A DNA stretch of 64,000 nt from Amycolatopsis sp. NBC_00345 (GTDB lineage: Bacteria; Actinomycetota; Actinomycetes; Mycobacteriales; Pseudonocardiaceae): contig NZ_CP107995.1 of the NCBI RefSeq assembly GCF_036116635.1, positions 8,432,001 to 8,496,000 of the forward strand. Direction: 5' to 3'. Both the position numbers and the translations under genes were made by a program. Below are positions 24,702 to 33,096 of the stretch, piece after piece. The notes under the pieces are model-generated. The model saw only the letters and a list, made by a program, of their open reading frames with translations, searched no databases and was not told the DNA's origin. The number at the start of each line of letters is the position of its first letter. The first letter of the stretch is position 1.

Positions 24702-26411
24702 GTGGTGACGGGGACACGCGCGCAGCACACCTGGCAGGTGGCGGGTGTCACGTCCGTCGTCGCGATCACGTGGGTGACCAGGCTGACCGGCCTGCTGACC
24801 ATCCTCTCCGTGGTGGTGCCCTCCGGCCGTAGCCTGCGCGGGCACCTGGCGGAATGGCTGGAGCTGCCGCAGGAGGCGACGGTGGCGGCGGCGACGGTCT
24901 CGATCGTCACCGGGGTGCTGCTGATCCTGCTGGCCGCGGGGCTGCGTCGGCGCAAGCGCCGGGCGTGGCAGCTGGCCGTGGGCTTCGCGGTGCTGCTGAC
25001 CCTTTCGCACCTGGGGCTCAAGCACGTTTTCGGCGCCGGTGTGGTGTCGGTGGTCCTGCTCGTCGGCCTGATCGCCACGCGCCGCTACTTCGTCGCGGAG
25101 CCGGACCCGACCACGGGCCGCTGGCGCGCCGCGCGGGTGTTCGTGCAGCTGCTGCTGGCGGGGTTTGTGATCAACGTCCTGCTGCTCTCGGTGGCGTCGG
25201 GGAAGATGCTCGACCCGCTGGGTTTCCCGGACCGGCTCGCGCAGTCGGGGCTGGCGCTGGTGGGCGTGAGCGGGCCCGCGGTGTTCCACGGGCTGTGGCT
25301 GGAGGACCTCTCGGCGGCCATCGGGCTGCTGTTCAGCATCGCGGCGGTGCTGGTTTCCGCGTACTTCCTGCTGCGCTCCGCGGAGCCGGCGCCACGCCTT
25401 TCGGACGGCGAGCTGGCGCGGCTGCAGGCGTTGCTGCAGGAGCACGGCGAGCGCGATTCGCTGGGCTACTTCGCGTTGCGGCGGGACAAGTTCGCGGTGT
25501 TCTCGAAGTCGGGCAAGGCGGCCGTGACCTACCGCGTGATCGCGGGCGTCGCCCTGACCTCGGCCGATCCGCTGGGCGACCACGAGGCCTGGCCGGGCGC
25601 GATCGAGGAGTACCTGGAGATCTGCAAGCGCAACGCCTGGGTGCCGGCCGCGATGGGCGCGTCCGAGCTGGGCGCGACCGTGTGGGCGCGCTTCGGCCTG
25701 GAGGTACTGGAGATCGGCGACGAGGCCGTTGTCGACGCCGGGGACTTCACCATGGACGGCCGGATCATGCGCGGCGTCCGGCAGGCGGCGTCGCGGACCA
25801 AGCGCGCCGGTTACAAGGTGCTGGTGCGCCGGAGCGAGGACCTGCGCCAGGGCGAGCTGGACGAGCTGGTGGTGCTGGCCGCGAACTGGCGCGGCACGGA
25901 GACCGAGCGCGGGTTCTCGATGGCGCTGGGCCGCATGGGCGACCCCGGCTCGGTGATCGTGACGGCCGAGCAGGGCGGGCGCGTGCGCGGGGTGCTGCAG
26001 TTCGTGCCGTGGGGTGCCCACGGCCTCTCGCTGGACGTCATGCGCCGCGACCGGACCGCCGACAACGGCGTGAACGAGCTGATGATCTCCGAGCTGCTGC
26101 TCTACTCGCGGGAGCACGGCATCACGCAGGTGTCACTGAACTTCGCCGCCTTCCGCTCCCTGATGGAGCAGGGCCAGCGCATCGGCGCGGGCCCGGTCGC
26201 GCGCGTCTCGGCGAAGGTCCTGCACTTCTTCTCACGCTGGATCCAGATCGAGAGCCTGTACCGGTTCAACGCCAAGTTCCAGCCGCGCTGGGTGCCGCGC
26301 TACCTCGTCTACCCGAGCGTCCGGGAACTCCCGCGCGTCGGCATCGCCACCTTCGAGGCCGAGGGCCTCGGCGGCCGTTCCCCCTGGCTGCGACGGTTGC
26401 TGCAGCGGTGA
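24702..26411 (+). CDS. Phosphatidylglycerol lysyltransferase (MprF/LysX C-terminal-like, stand-alone)
   Basis: Membrane protein of 569 aa that should transfer lysine from Lys-tRNA to phosphatidylglycerol, changing surface charge and peptide resistance. About six helices occupy residues 15-230, then the soluble DUF2156/GNAT-like domain (SLGYFALRRDKFAVFSKSGK onward, 'FSMALGRMGDPGSVIVTAEQ', 'VSLNFAAFRSLMEQG'). Unlike mycobacterial LysX it has no fused lysyl-tRNA synthetase. Start is a GTG at 24702; a second possible start lies later. Two tRNA genes follow it. Confidence 0.85.
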   Translation: MVTGTRAQHTWQVAGVTSVVAITWVTRLTGLLTILSVVVPSGRSLRGHLAEWLELPQEATVAAATVSIVTGVLLILLAAGLRRRKRRAWQLAVGFAVLLTLSHLGLKHVFGAGVVSVVLLVGLIATRRYFVAEPDPTTGRWRAARVFVQLLLAGFVINVLLLSVASGKMLDPLGFPDRLAQSGLALVGVSGPAVFHGLWLEDLSAAIGLLFSIAAVLVSAYFLLRSAEPAPRLSDGELARLQALLQEHGERDSLGYFALRRDKFAVFSKSGKAAVTYRVIAGVALTSADPLGDHEAWPGAIEEYLEICKRNAWVPAAMGASELGATVWARFGLEVLEIGDEAVVDAGDFTMDGRIMRGVRQAASRTKRAGYKVLVRRSEDLRQGELDELVVLAANWRGTETERGFSMALGRMGDPGSVIVTAEQGGRVRGVLQFVPWGAHGLSLDVMRRDRTADNGVNELMISELLLYSREHGITQVSLNFAAFRSLMEQGQRIGAGPVARVSAKVLHFFSRWIQIESLYRFNAKFQPRWVPRYLVYPSVRELPRVGIATFEAEGLGGRSPWLRRLLQR

Positions 26412-26488
26412 TCCCTGGTTGCGGGGGGTGCCTTCGCGGGGGTTACGGGGGGTGTGTAACCTATCTGGGCAGTGGTCGTTTCGGCCCA

Positions 26489-26578
26489 GGAGGCTTCGCC
26501 TAGTCTGGTCTATGGCGCCGCACTGCTAATGCGGTTGGGGGTAACCCCCCCTCCCGGGTTCAAATCCCGGAGCCTCCG
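26489..26578 (+). tRNA. tRNA-Ser (anticodon GCU)
   Basis: Acceptor GGAGGCT (26489-26495) pairs with AGCCTCC (26571-26577), discriminator G at 26578, no encoded CCA. The anticodon loop CTGCTAA gives GCU. The long variable arm (TTGGGGGTAACCCCCC) and the T-loop GGTTCAAATCC mark a class II tRNA-Ser. Confidence 0.95.
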
Positions 26579-26620
26579 CTGGTGCCTGTTCCGGCAGGTG
26601 CTAGGTTAACAACTGAACAC

Positions 26621-26694
26621 GCGCCCGTAGCTCAGCTGGATAGAGCATCTGACTACGGATCAGAAGGTCAGGGGTTCGAATCCCTTCGGGCGCA
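26621..26694 (+). tRNA. tRNA-Arg (anticodon ACG)
   Basis: Acceptor GCGCCCG (26621-26627) pairs with CGGGCGC (26687-26693), discriminator A. The D-arm GCTCAGCTGGATAGAGC, anticodon ACG in GACTACGGATC and T-loop GGTTCGAATCC are all standard. No encoded CCA. Confidence 0.95.
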
Positions 26695-26719
26695 CGTCTG
26701 GTTGAGACAGCAGTACCAA

Positions 26720-26754
26720 GAAGCCCCCTGTTCGCAGGGGGTTTCTTGCTTTTC
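26720..26754 (+). terminator. Intrinsic terminator after the tRNA genes
   Basis: AAGCCCCCTG (26721-26730), a TTCG loop and CAGGGGGTTT (26735-26744) form a hairpin followed by the T-rich TTCTTGCTTTTC. It is the clearest classical terminator in the window. Confidence 0.85.
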
Positions 26755-27007
26755 ATGTCACGACCCCTAGGCGGGTAAGGTCGGCCGACCGTAGCCGAGT
26801 TCTCACTTAACTGCCAGTTTCCTTGAGTGGCAGGAAATCGGGCGGGTCGGCGCTCGTGCGGACCGCAGATGTCTTGCCGAACAAAGGAAATGTCCTTGCC
26901 GGATGGACACGTCTCCGGGTCGACGGGGATGGACGAAGGGCCCTGGGCGAGGTGCCTGCGTTCGGCGACGAAGGTGTCGTCTGGACGTGTGATAGTTACC
27001 TGAAGCC
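26755..27007. other. Gene-poor region after tRNA-Arg
   Basis: About 250 bases before the toxin-antitoxin operator. Only a 62-codon frame (26823-27011) without recognisable features is present. Base composition is less GC-rich than the surroundings, consistent with an accessory segment beside a tRNA, but I see no integrase or attachment-site duplication. Confidence 0.5.
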
Positions 27008-27043
27008 CTAGAAATCTACCTAGAATTCTGGGTAGACTTCTAG
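27008..27043. promoter_or_regulatory. Palindromic operator of the Phd-type toxin-antitoxin operon
   Basis: CTAGAAATCTACC (27008-27020) and GGGTAGACTTCTAG (to 27043) are inverted arms with one mismatch, centred on an inner TAGAATTCT. It lies directly upstream of the antitoxin start and is AT-rich, so it likely includes the promoter. Confidence 0.7.
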
Positions 27044-27064
27044 TGTGACGGGAAGGGTGAGGCC

Positions 27065-27373
27065 ATGAAGGTGGACGTGAACGACCTGATCAGTGTGACC
27101 GAAGCCAGCAGCAAGGGCGTATCAAAGCTGGTCAGCGAGGCCAGCGGTGGTCGCGAGATTGTGGTCATCAAGAACAACAAGCCGGCCGCCGCCATCGTCG
27201 GGATCGAGAAGCTTGAACGCCTTCAGCGCCTCGAGGAGATCGAGGACGACATGAAGCTTGTGGCCATGGCGATGGTCAGGTCGGTAACCGACTCCGGCCA
27301 GCGCATACGCCTCGAAGACGCTGCCGCTTCATTCGGTATCGACCTCGACAGCCTTGATGACGAGGACGTCTGA
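27065..27373 (+). CDS. Phd/YefM-family antitoxin
   Basis: Antitoxin of 102 aa. The N-terminal Phd/YefM fold is clear: VTEASSKGVSKLVSEAS, GREIVVIKNNKPAAAIV, then the helix EKLERLQRLEEIEDDMKL. It binds its own promoter (palindrome just upstream) and neutralises the RelE-like toxin that follows after six bases. The acidic C-terminus (LDSLDDEDV) fits a toxin-binding tail. Confidence 0.88.
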   Translation: MKVDVNDLISVTEASSKGVSKLVSEASGGREIVVIKNNKPAAAIVGIEKLERLQRLEEIEDDMKLVAMAMVRSVTDSGQRIRLEDAAASFGIDLDSLDDEDV

Positions 27374-27379
27374 TCCGTC

Positions 27380-27739
27380 ATGGTCGAGGTGTTGCTGCTT
27401 CCTGAAGCAAAGGACGACATTGCCGAACTCGACGGTTCGGCACGCTTGGTGGTCTTCAAGGCTCTCAAGAAGCTCCAGGAGGATCCGCAGAATCGAGGAG
27501 TCGCTCTTGGGAGTAGCCTCGCCACTTTCCGTAAACTGGTTGTAGGTAATCGGCAGTATCGGGTTGTGTTCCGCGTAGAGCAGGACGGAACGATCGTTGT
27601 GGTCTGGGTCGTCGCGACGCGGGTCGACAGCGAATGCTACGAACTGGCCATGTCTCGGCTCGCTCTGTACGGCAATGCGAACGTGTCCACGGTGCTGGGT
27701 GGTCTTGTGCAAGACGTCTTCGGGCGTAGAAACACGTGA
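27380..27739 (+). CDS. RelE/ParE-family toxin
   Basis: Toxin of 119 aa, six bases after its antitoxin. The RelE pattern is good: 'LLPEAKDDIAELDGSARLVVFKALKKL', then 'FRKLVVGNRQYRVVFRVEQDGTIVVVWVVATR'. It should act as a ribosome-dependent mRNA endonuclease. The C-terminal 30 residues are longer than in short RelE proteins. Its stop overlaps the GTG start of the downstream glycosyltransferase (GTGA), which would place three genes in one transcript. Confidence 0.85.
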   Translation: MVEVLLLPEAKDDIAELDGSARLVVFKALKKLQEDPQNRGVALGSSLATFRKLVVGNRQYRVVFRVEQDGTIVVVWVVATRVDSECYELAMSRLALYGNANVSTVLGGLVQDVFGRRNT

Positions 27740-28647
27740 CTCGGGTGGGTTCTGACGACCTGCAAAGGGCGATGGGTCTTGACAAGCCTCGACGTCGGAC
27801 GGTAACCGCCGATGAGTTGAAGACGTTGTCCGTTGTCATTCCCGCGTACAACGAAGAGGCGACCATCGCTCAAGCCGTGCAGGCTGCGCGGCAGGGTGTG
27901 GCGAAGCTCGGCGTTGACGGGGAAGTCCTTGTCAGTGCCAGTGGTTGCACGGACCACACGGCGGAAGTCGCGCGCGAGGCGGGTGCGGGGGTTGTTGTCG
28001 CGGGGCGGGGTAAAGGCGAGGCGATCACGTGCGGGGTCGAGTCGGCAAAGGGGGATGTCATTTGCCTCATGGACGCCGATCTGGAGTATTACGGCGACGT
28101 TCCGCTGGTTGAATTACTCGCCGGGCCGATTTTTCAGGGAATCGCGGACGCGACCATCGCCAATCTCTACTGGCGGCCGATTTATCCCGACCATTGGCTG
28201 AATGGATTCTTCGCGCCGCTGGCCGGATTGCTGTTTCCCGAGATGCTGCCCAAAGTCGGGTCCACGCCGTGGTCCGGGCAACGGGCGGCGGTACGCGCGT
28301 TGTGGCCGGAGACGCTGCCGGGCGGGTTCACCTCGGACCTGGCCATCACGCTGCACTGGAACGATCACGCCGACCTGCTCCGGCCGGTCCTCACCGACGA
28401 CTGGTTCAACCCGGTACGCCCGAAGCCCGAGATCCTGGGCCAGGACTTCGCCCTGCTGATGCACCATGCCGACAAACAAGGCCGTATCCAGCCCAGCCTG
28501 ACCGGGCCCATCGAGGCCTGGTTCCGGGGCGTCGAACGGCTGATCACCGACTACGACGAGAGCCACCCGGATCCGATGGGCTATCAGCAACAGCTCTTCG
28601 AACAGTCCCATCGCGAGTTGCTCCGACAGATCACTGCGCCGGAATGA
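27736..28647 (+). CDS. GT2-family glycosyltransferase, glucosyl-3-phosphoglycerate synthase-like
   Basis: Inverting GT-A fold glycosyltransferase of 303 aa. The opening LSVVIPAYNEEATIAQAV, the SASGCTDHTAEVA segment, RGKGEAI and the DxD-like LMDADLEYYG are visible and resemble GpgS-type enzymes, which transfer glucose to 3-phosphoglycerate, as well as some O-glycan synthases. GTG 27736 overlaps the toxin stop; a later ATG at 27772 is possible. It contains a TTA leucine codon (28114). Its 3' end overlaps a convergent response regulator gene by 17 bases. The acceptor is not certain. Confidence 0.7.
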   Translation: MTRVGSDDLQRAMGLDKPRRRTVTADELKTLSVVIPAYNEEATIAQAVQAARQGVAKLGVDGEVLVSASGCTDHTAEVAREAGAGVVVAGRGKGEAITCGVESAKGDVICLMDADLEYYGDVPLVELLAGPIFQGIADATIANLYWRPIYPDHWLNGFFAPLAGLLFPEMLPKVGSTPWSGQRAAVRALWPETLPGGFTSDLAITLHWNDHADLLRPVLTDDWFNPVRPKPEILGQDFALLMHHADKQGRIQPSLTGPIEAWFRGVERLITDYDESHPDPMGYQQQLFEQSHRELLRQITAPE

Positions 28648-29302
28648 TGCGGTAGCCGACGCCCCGGACCGTCTGGATCATCGGCGGCTCGTGGAGTTTG
28701 CGGCGGAGCTGGCGGATCAGCACGTCGAGGACGTTGGACGCGGGGTTGACCAGGTCGTCCCAGCCGTGGCGGATCAGGTCCTGGCGGGGGACCGGCTCGG
28801 GGTACCTCGTCAACAACAGTTCCAGCACCGCGAACTCCGTGCGGGTCACCGTGAGCAGGATGCCCGCGCGGCGGACTTCGTGGCGGCCGGCGTCCAGCTC
28901 CAGGTCACCGCAACGAAGCACGGCCGGGGCCGACGGCGCCGGGGAGCGGCGGCACAGGCTCAGCACCCGGCCGACCAGCTCGGCCATCTCGAACGGCTTC
29001 ACCAGGTAGTCGTCGCCGACGCCGAGGCCCGCCAGGATGTCGGCGGGAGTGCCGCGGGCGGTCAGGAACAGGACCGGCACGCCCCAGCCCGCGCGTCGCC
29101 GGTGACCCACGTACGGCAGGGCGTCGCCGGCGGGCAGCATCCGGTCGAACACCGCGCAGTCGTAGGCGTTGACCGAGATCGCCAGGTCCGCGTCCGTCAG
29201 GTCGGCCGCGGTGTCGACGGCCAGGCCCGCGCCCCGCAGCGACGTGCTGACCGCGAGCCGCAGGTCGCCGTCGTCTTCGGTGAGAAGTACCCGCACGACC
29301 AC
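28631..29302 (-). CDS. OmpR-family response regulator (orphan)
   Basis: DNA-binding response regulator of 223 aa. The receiver domain has the acidic pocket EDD, the phospho-acceptor Asp in CAVFDRMLP and the Lys in LVKPF; the winged-helix output domain ends 'HEPPMIQTVRGVGYRI'. No histidine kinase gene lies next to it. It sits directly downstream of the EccA-like gene on the same strand, with an 18-base gap, so it may regulate or be co-transcribed with the type VII locus. It resembles the response regulator at 33097. Confidence 0.88.
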   Translation of the reverse strand: MVVRVLLTEDDGDLRLAVSTSLRGAGLAVDTAADLTDADLAISVNAYDCAVFDRMLPAGDALPYVGHRRRAGWGVPVLFLTARGTPADILAGLGVGDDYLVKPFEMAELVGRVLSLCRRSPAPSAPAVLRCGDLELDAGRHEVRRAGILLTVTRTEFAVLELLLTRYPEPVPRQDLIRHGWDDLVNPASNVLDVLIRQLRRKLHEPPMIQTVRGVGYRIIPAQ

Positions 29303-29320
29303 CGAGCGTAGTGTCTCGGG

Positions 29321-30961
29321 TCAGCTGGTGGCAGTCCGGACGTCCGAGGCCGTCAACGTGCGCAGCTCGGCCGTCTCCGGCATCCGGCCGAGGGCGCGCA
29401 GGCGCTGCGACTGCGCCTTGCGGGCGCCTTCGAACGACCGCCGCGCGTCGCGGGCGTTGCCGAAGCCGGGCGAGCCCGCGATCCGGTCGAAATGGCTCAA
29501 CAGCAAGGGTTCCGTGTCCGCTTCCAGCCGGTAGTCACCCTCGGCGGCCATCCGCTGGACGATCTCGAGCAGGTCCGCCGGGGTGTAGTCCTCGAACTCG
29601 ATGGTCTTCGCGAACCGTGAGGCCAGGCCCGGGTTCGCGGCCAGGAACCCGGCCATCTCGCCGGTGTAGCCCGCGACGATCACCGCCACCTGGTCCCGGT
29701 GGTCCTCCATCAGCTTCACCAGGGTGTCGATCGCCTCCTGCCCGAAGTCGCCGCCACCGCCGGTCGGCCGCGACAGGGTGTACGCCTCGTCGATGAACAG
29801 CACGCCGCCGAGGCATTCTTCGAAGACGACCGACGTCTTTTCCGCGGTGTGGCCGATGTACTGCCCGACCAGGTCGCGCCGGGAGACCTCGCGGAACTGC
29901 CCGCCGTCGAGCACGCCGAGTTCGCGCAGCAGGCTGCCGTAGGTCCGGGCCACGGTTGTCTTACCGGTGCCGGGGGCGCCGGTGAAGATCAGGTGGTGGC
30001 TCACGGTGCCGACCGCCAGGCCCGCGTTGCGCCGCCATTCGTCGACCTGGATCTCGTCGACGACCGCGCGCACCTCGGCCTTGACCGCCTGGAGGCCGAC
30101 CATCTCGTCGAGCCGGCTGAGCAGTCCGTCCAGCCCGTCCGCCGCGCTCGCCGACTCGGACGGGGCGACGACCGTCGGCGTCGCGCCCTCGGCGAGGTCC
30201 AGCGCGGGCTCGGCGGTGTTCTCGAGCGGGCAGGCCTCGACCAGCCCGCCGCAGTCCGGGCCGAACGACATCCCGGCGCCGGTCACGTCGTGCACCTTCG
30301 TCCGCCGGATCGTCGGCACACTGCGGTGCGCGACGGCGATGCCCGCCCCGGTCGTCCGCGAGACGTCGCAGCCTTCGACCACCGGGCGCGCGTACTGGTA
30401 GAGGTACATCCCCCGGTGCCCGCAGCCGGTGATCGTGCAGCCGACGACCTCGGGGTCCGCGCCGAGCCCGATGACCAGGCCGTCGCCGGTGACGTCGTGG
30501 ATGTCGCAGTTCTCGATCCGCCCGGACGAGCTTTCCACGACCACGCCCTGCTCGGCGCCGGTGATCGTGCACCGGCCGAGGGCGAACTTGCGGCAGCCGC
30601 GCACGCTCACCGCCGGGCCGCCGCGCGCGGACACCGTGCACCGCTCCATGGTCAGCTCGACGTCCTCGGCCTGTACCGCCGTGACCTCCGCGGCCACCTC
30701 GATCCCTTGCAGCGTAAGGAAACCGCCGCGGACGTGGAGCGTGGCCCAGCCCGCGCCGGTGCCGTCGAGGCGGACCGTCGCCCCGGCCGCGGCACGCACC
30801 GTCAACCGGCGCTCGACGAGTTCGAACGTCTCCTCGTAGCTGCCACTCGCGACGGAGATGGTGGCGTCGTCCGGCGCCGCGCGGACCGCGTCGCCGATCG
30901 TCGCGTAGGCGCCCTGTTGCCCGGGTGCCACGAGCAGGGTCCGGCTCGTCGCAGCGGTCAT
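29321..30961 (-). CDS. EccA-like AAA ATPase fused to a right-handed beta-helix domain
   Basis: A 546-residue protein. Residues about 10-265 carry repeated short strands (e.g. GGFLTLQGIEV, 'IENCDIHDVTGDGLVIG', 'PEVVGCTITGCGHRGMYL') typical of a right-handed parallel beta-helix. Residues about 280-546 are a CbxX/CfqX-type AAA ATPase with Walker A GAPGTGKTT (about 328), Walker B GVLFIDEAY (about 388) and the C-terminal lid. This ATPase class is EccA of type VII secretion, which helps release substrates from their chaperones; the mycobacterial protein has a TPR domain where this one has a beta-helix. Start is ATG 30961, overlapping the LuxR-type gene stop (TGATG). Confidence 0.85.
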   Translation of the reverse strand: MTAATSRTLLVAPGQQGAYATIGDAVRAAPDDATISVASGSYEETFELVERRLTVRAAAGATVRLDGTGAGWATLHVRGGFLTLQGIEVAAEVTAVQAEDVELTMERCTVSARGGPAVSVRGCRKFALGRCTITGAEQGVVVESSSGRIENCDIHDVTGDGLVIGLGADPEVVGCTITGCGHRGMYLYQYARPVVEGCDVSRTTGAGIAVAHRSVPTIRRTKVHDVTGAGMSFGPDCGGLVEACPLENTAEPALDLAEGATPTVVAPSESASAADGLDGLLSRLDEMVGLQAVKAEVRAVVDEIQVDEWRRNAGLAVGTVSHHLIFTGAPGTGKTTVARTYGSLLRELGVLDGGQFREVSRRDLVGQYIGHTAEKTSVVFEECLGGVLFIDEAYTLSRPTGGGGDFGQEAIDTLVKLMEDHRDQVAVIVAGYTGEMAGFLAANPGLASRFAKTIEFEDYTPADLLEIVQRMAAEGDYRLEADTEPLLLSHFDRIAGSPGFGNARDARRSFEGARKAQSQRLRALGRMPETAELRTLTASDVRTATS

Positions 30962-31617
30962 CAGCTGGCCCGCTCGGCGAGCCAGCCGCGGTCGGCCGCC
31001 TTGGCACCGGCCTGGAAACGGCTGCGCGCGCCCAGCCGGTTCATCAGGTCGGCGACGGTCCGCCGGACGGTCCGCACCGAGATGCCCAGCTGCGCGGCGG
31101 CGGCCGCGTCGGTGTGGCCCGCCACGAGCAGCTTCAGCAGCTCCCGTTCCCGCTGGTCGCCCTCGGCGTCGCCGGGGAGGCAGGTCGCGGACAGCGGGAC
31201 GGCGGTCGGCCACACCCGTTCGAACAGCTCGACCGCCGAGGTCACCACGCCGGGCAGGTGGAACGCCGCGGCGCCGGTGCGCCCGGCCGGCAGCACGACC
31301 ACCGTGGCGTCGATGACCAGCGCGTCCAGCGGCACCCGGGGCACGGTGCGGGTCGCCGCGCCGGCCAGCGTTAGCTCGGCGAGCCGGGTGGACAGCCGCG
31401 GCGCGGTGCGGGCGGTGTCGGGCGCGAGCACGCGGTAACGCACGCCGCGCCTCAGGTTGTCGAAATCGCCCGGGCGGACCAGGCCGATCGGATCCGGTCC
31501 GAGGACCGACTGGGTGCTCATCACCAGCACCTCGAACGACGCCTGCGCGAGCAGGTCTTGGATCCCGTTGCCCGGCGCGCCCGAAAGCGGGCGGGGCTGG
31601 TCGAATGCGAGGGTCAT
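30961..31617 (-). CDS. LuxR-type helix-turn-helix regulator inside the type VII locus
   Basis: A 218-residue protein. The C-terminus holds a LuxR-like helix-turn-helix (ERELLKLLVAGHTDAAAAAQ, then LGISVRTVRRTVADLMNRLGA). The N-terminal half has 'QASFEVLVMSTQSVLGPDPIGLVRPGDF', resembling TrmB/phospholipase D-like sensor regulators of actinomycetes. It is locked into an operon: its ATG overlaps the EccE stop by four bases and its stop overlaps the EccA-like start by one. A regulator translationally coupled to secretion parts is unusual and could autoregulate the operon. Confidence 0.72.
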   Translation of the reverse strand: MTLAFDQPRPLSGAPGNGIQDLLAQASFEVLVMSTQSVLGPDPIGLVRPGDFDNLRRGVRYRVLAPDTARTAPRLSTRLAELTLAGAATRTVPRVPLDALVIDATVVVLPAGRTGAAAFHLPGVVTSAVELFERVWPTAVPLSATCLPGDAEGDQRERELLKLLVAGHTDAAAAAQLGISVRTVRRTVADLMNRLGARSRFQAGAKAADRGWLAERAS

Positions 31618-32903
31618 CGCGGGAAACCTCCGATCGGGAGCGACGCGGCCACGGCGAGGAAGTGGCCGCCGTCGAGGCGGGACAGCCGGATGCCGGCCGG
31701 GGTGAGGAGCTGGGTGAGCCGCGCCGCGGTCACGTCGACCGCCGCTTCGGTGGTGGCCGCGAGCCGCAGCACCGCGGACCGGCGGCCACCGGTCCGGGCG
31801 GCGAGGGTGAGCGTCACCGCGACCCCGGCGACCGGGGTGAGCAGCCGGACGGTGAGCGCGGTGACCACCGGATCGGCGAGCCCGGCCCAGCCGTCGAGCG
31901 TGAAACAGGCTTGGGAGACCGGGCCGGTCCGCCAGAACCGCCAGTCTTCACGCAGCTCGTTGCGGCCGCCGGTGACGTGCGCGAGCGCGGTCAGGGCGGC
32001 GAACGCGGTGTCCTCGGCCGGGGGCCCGGCGGTGATCCCGGCGCGGTTCAGCGCCCGTCGGATCCGCCGTACCGCGTTGCGCAGCGCCAGTTCCAGCTCG
32101 GGGTCGCCCGGCACGTCGGCGGTGCGCACGGCGTGCACCCCCAGCCACAGCCGGGGCGGCGCGTCCGGCCGGGTCCCGGCGTGGAACGCGGCCTGCACGA
32201 CGAACTCCGGGTCGTCGTCGGTCGCGGGCGGCAGCAGGTCGGCCGGGCTGGGGAACGCACGGGGGTCGACGGCCTTCTCCGGGCAGACCATGGCGGTCAG
32301 GCCGTGGGCGTGGCTGATCGCCGGGGTCGCGCCCTGCGCGGTCTCCAGCGTGCCGACGGCCGAACCGGGCAGCAGCAGCCCGATCAGGGCCTCGGCCTTC
32401 GCGGGCGAGTCCGGCAGGTCGTGCCGGCGGCCACGCAGGGTGAACCGGCAGGCGAGGCCCGCGAGCTGGTACAGCCACCGGCCGTCGACGCGGATGGCGG
32501 TCAGCGCGAGTACCACGGCCGCGCCGATGGAGACCGCGGTCAGCACCGGCCACGGCCGGTCGAGGCAGGCCAGCACGGCGACCACGGAAACCTGCCAGCA
32601 GACCATCTGGGCCGGCTCGATCCGCGCGGCCGGGTGGGCCGTTTTGGTCTTCGGTGCCGCCGTCCGGACCGGGGCGGACGGCGCCGGGGCCGGGGGTGGC
32701 GGCGGCGGAAGCATCGGGGGCGGGGCCAGCGCCCGGGGCGCTGCCGGGGCGTAAGTGCGAGGCGGGGCGGGGGTCCGGGCGTAGGCCGGGGCCGCGGTCG
32801 CCGCCGCCGAGACGACCAGCACCGGAGTGCCCGCCGCCCGCGTCGCGCCGCTTGCGTCCCCCAACGGCCGGGCCAGCGCGCCCGCCTGCTCACGACCGTC
32901 CAC
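31614..32903 (-). CDS. eccE: Type VII secretion membrane protein EccE
   Basis: Peripheral subunit of the type VII translocation pore, 429 aa. The N-terminal 100 residues are Pro/Ala-rich and probably cytoplasmic. Two transmembrane helices follow (about 105-145), then 'LAGLACRFTLRGRR' and a large soluble domain, as in EccE. The opening of the operon EccE-LuxR-EccA. The call is by topology and position within the locus; EccE proteins are poorly conserved in sequence. Confidence 0.8.
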   Translation of the reverse strand: MDGREQAGALARPLGDASGATRAAGTPVLVVSAAATAAPAYARTPAPPRTYAPAAPRALAPPPMLPPPPPPAPAPSAPVRTAAPKTKTAHPAARIEPAQMVCWQVSVVAVLACLDRPWPVLTAVSIGAAVVLALTAIRVDGRWLYQLAGLACRFTLRGRRHDLPDSPAKAEALIGLLLPGSAVGTLETAQGATPAISHAHGLTAMVCPEKAVDPRAFPSPADLLPPATDDDPEFVVQAAFHAGTRPDAPPRLWLGVHAVRTADVPGDPELELALRNAVRRIRRALNRAGITAGPPAEDTAFAALTALAHVTGGRNELREDWRFWRTGPVSQACFTLDGWAGLADPVVTALTVRLLTPVAGVAVTLTLAARTGGRRSAVLRLAATTEAAVDVTAARLTQLLTPAGIRLSRLDGGHFLAVAASLPIGGFPR

Positions 32904-33096
32904 AGTGCACCCCCCGAGCCGGGGTGGCCGCTTGTGGCCACCTTGTCGTCTTCGGGTGATCCGGACGGGCGGGCACGCTAGCGTACGGGCACACCGCCTG
33001 GTCCGATCCGGGGAAGATCACCGAGCCACCTCCTCGTTGCCGTCCTGGACTCGCCGTGGGCGAATACGATCACCCGTTACATGAGGTTTCGATGAC

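Noticed and set aside
26823..27011. A 62-codon frame after tRNA-Arg
   Set aside because: No ribosome site, no recognisable pattern and it runs into the operator of the toxin-antitoxin operon.
26621..28647. A genomic island integrated at tRNA-Arg
   Set aside because: No integrase gene and no repeated tRNA end were found downstream within the window, so only a weak composition hint remains.
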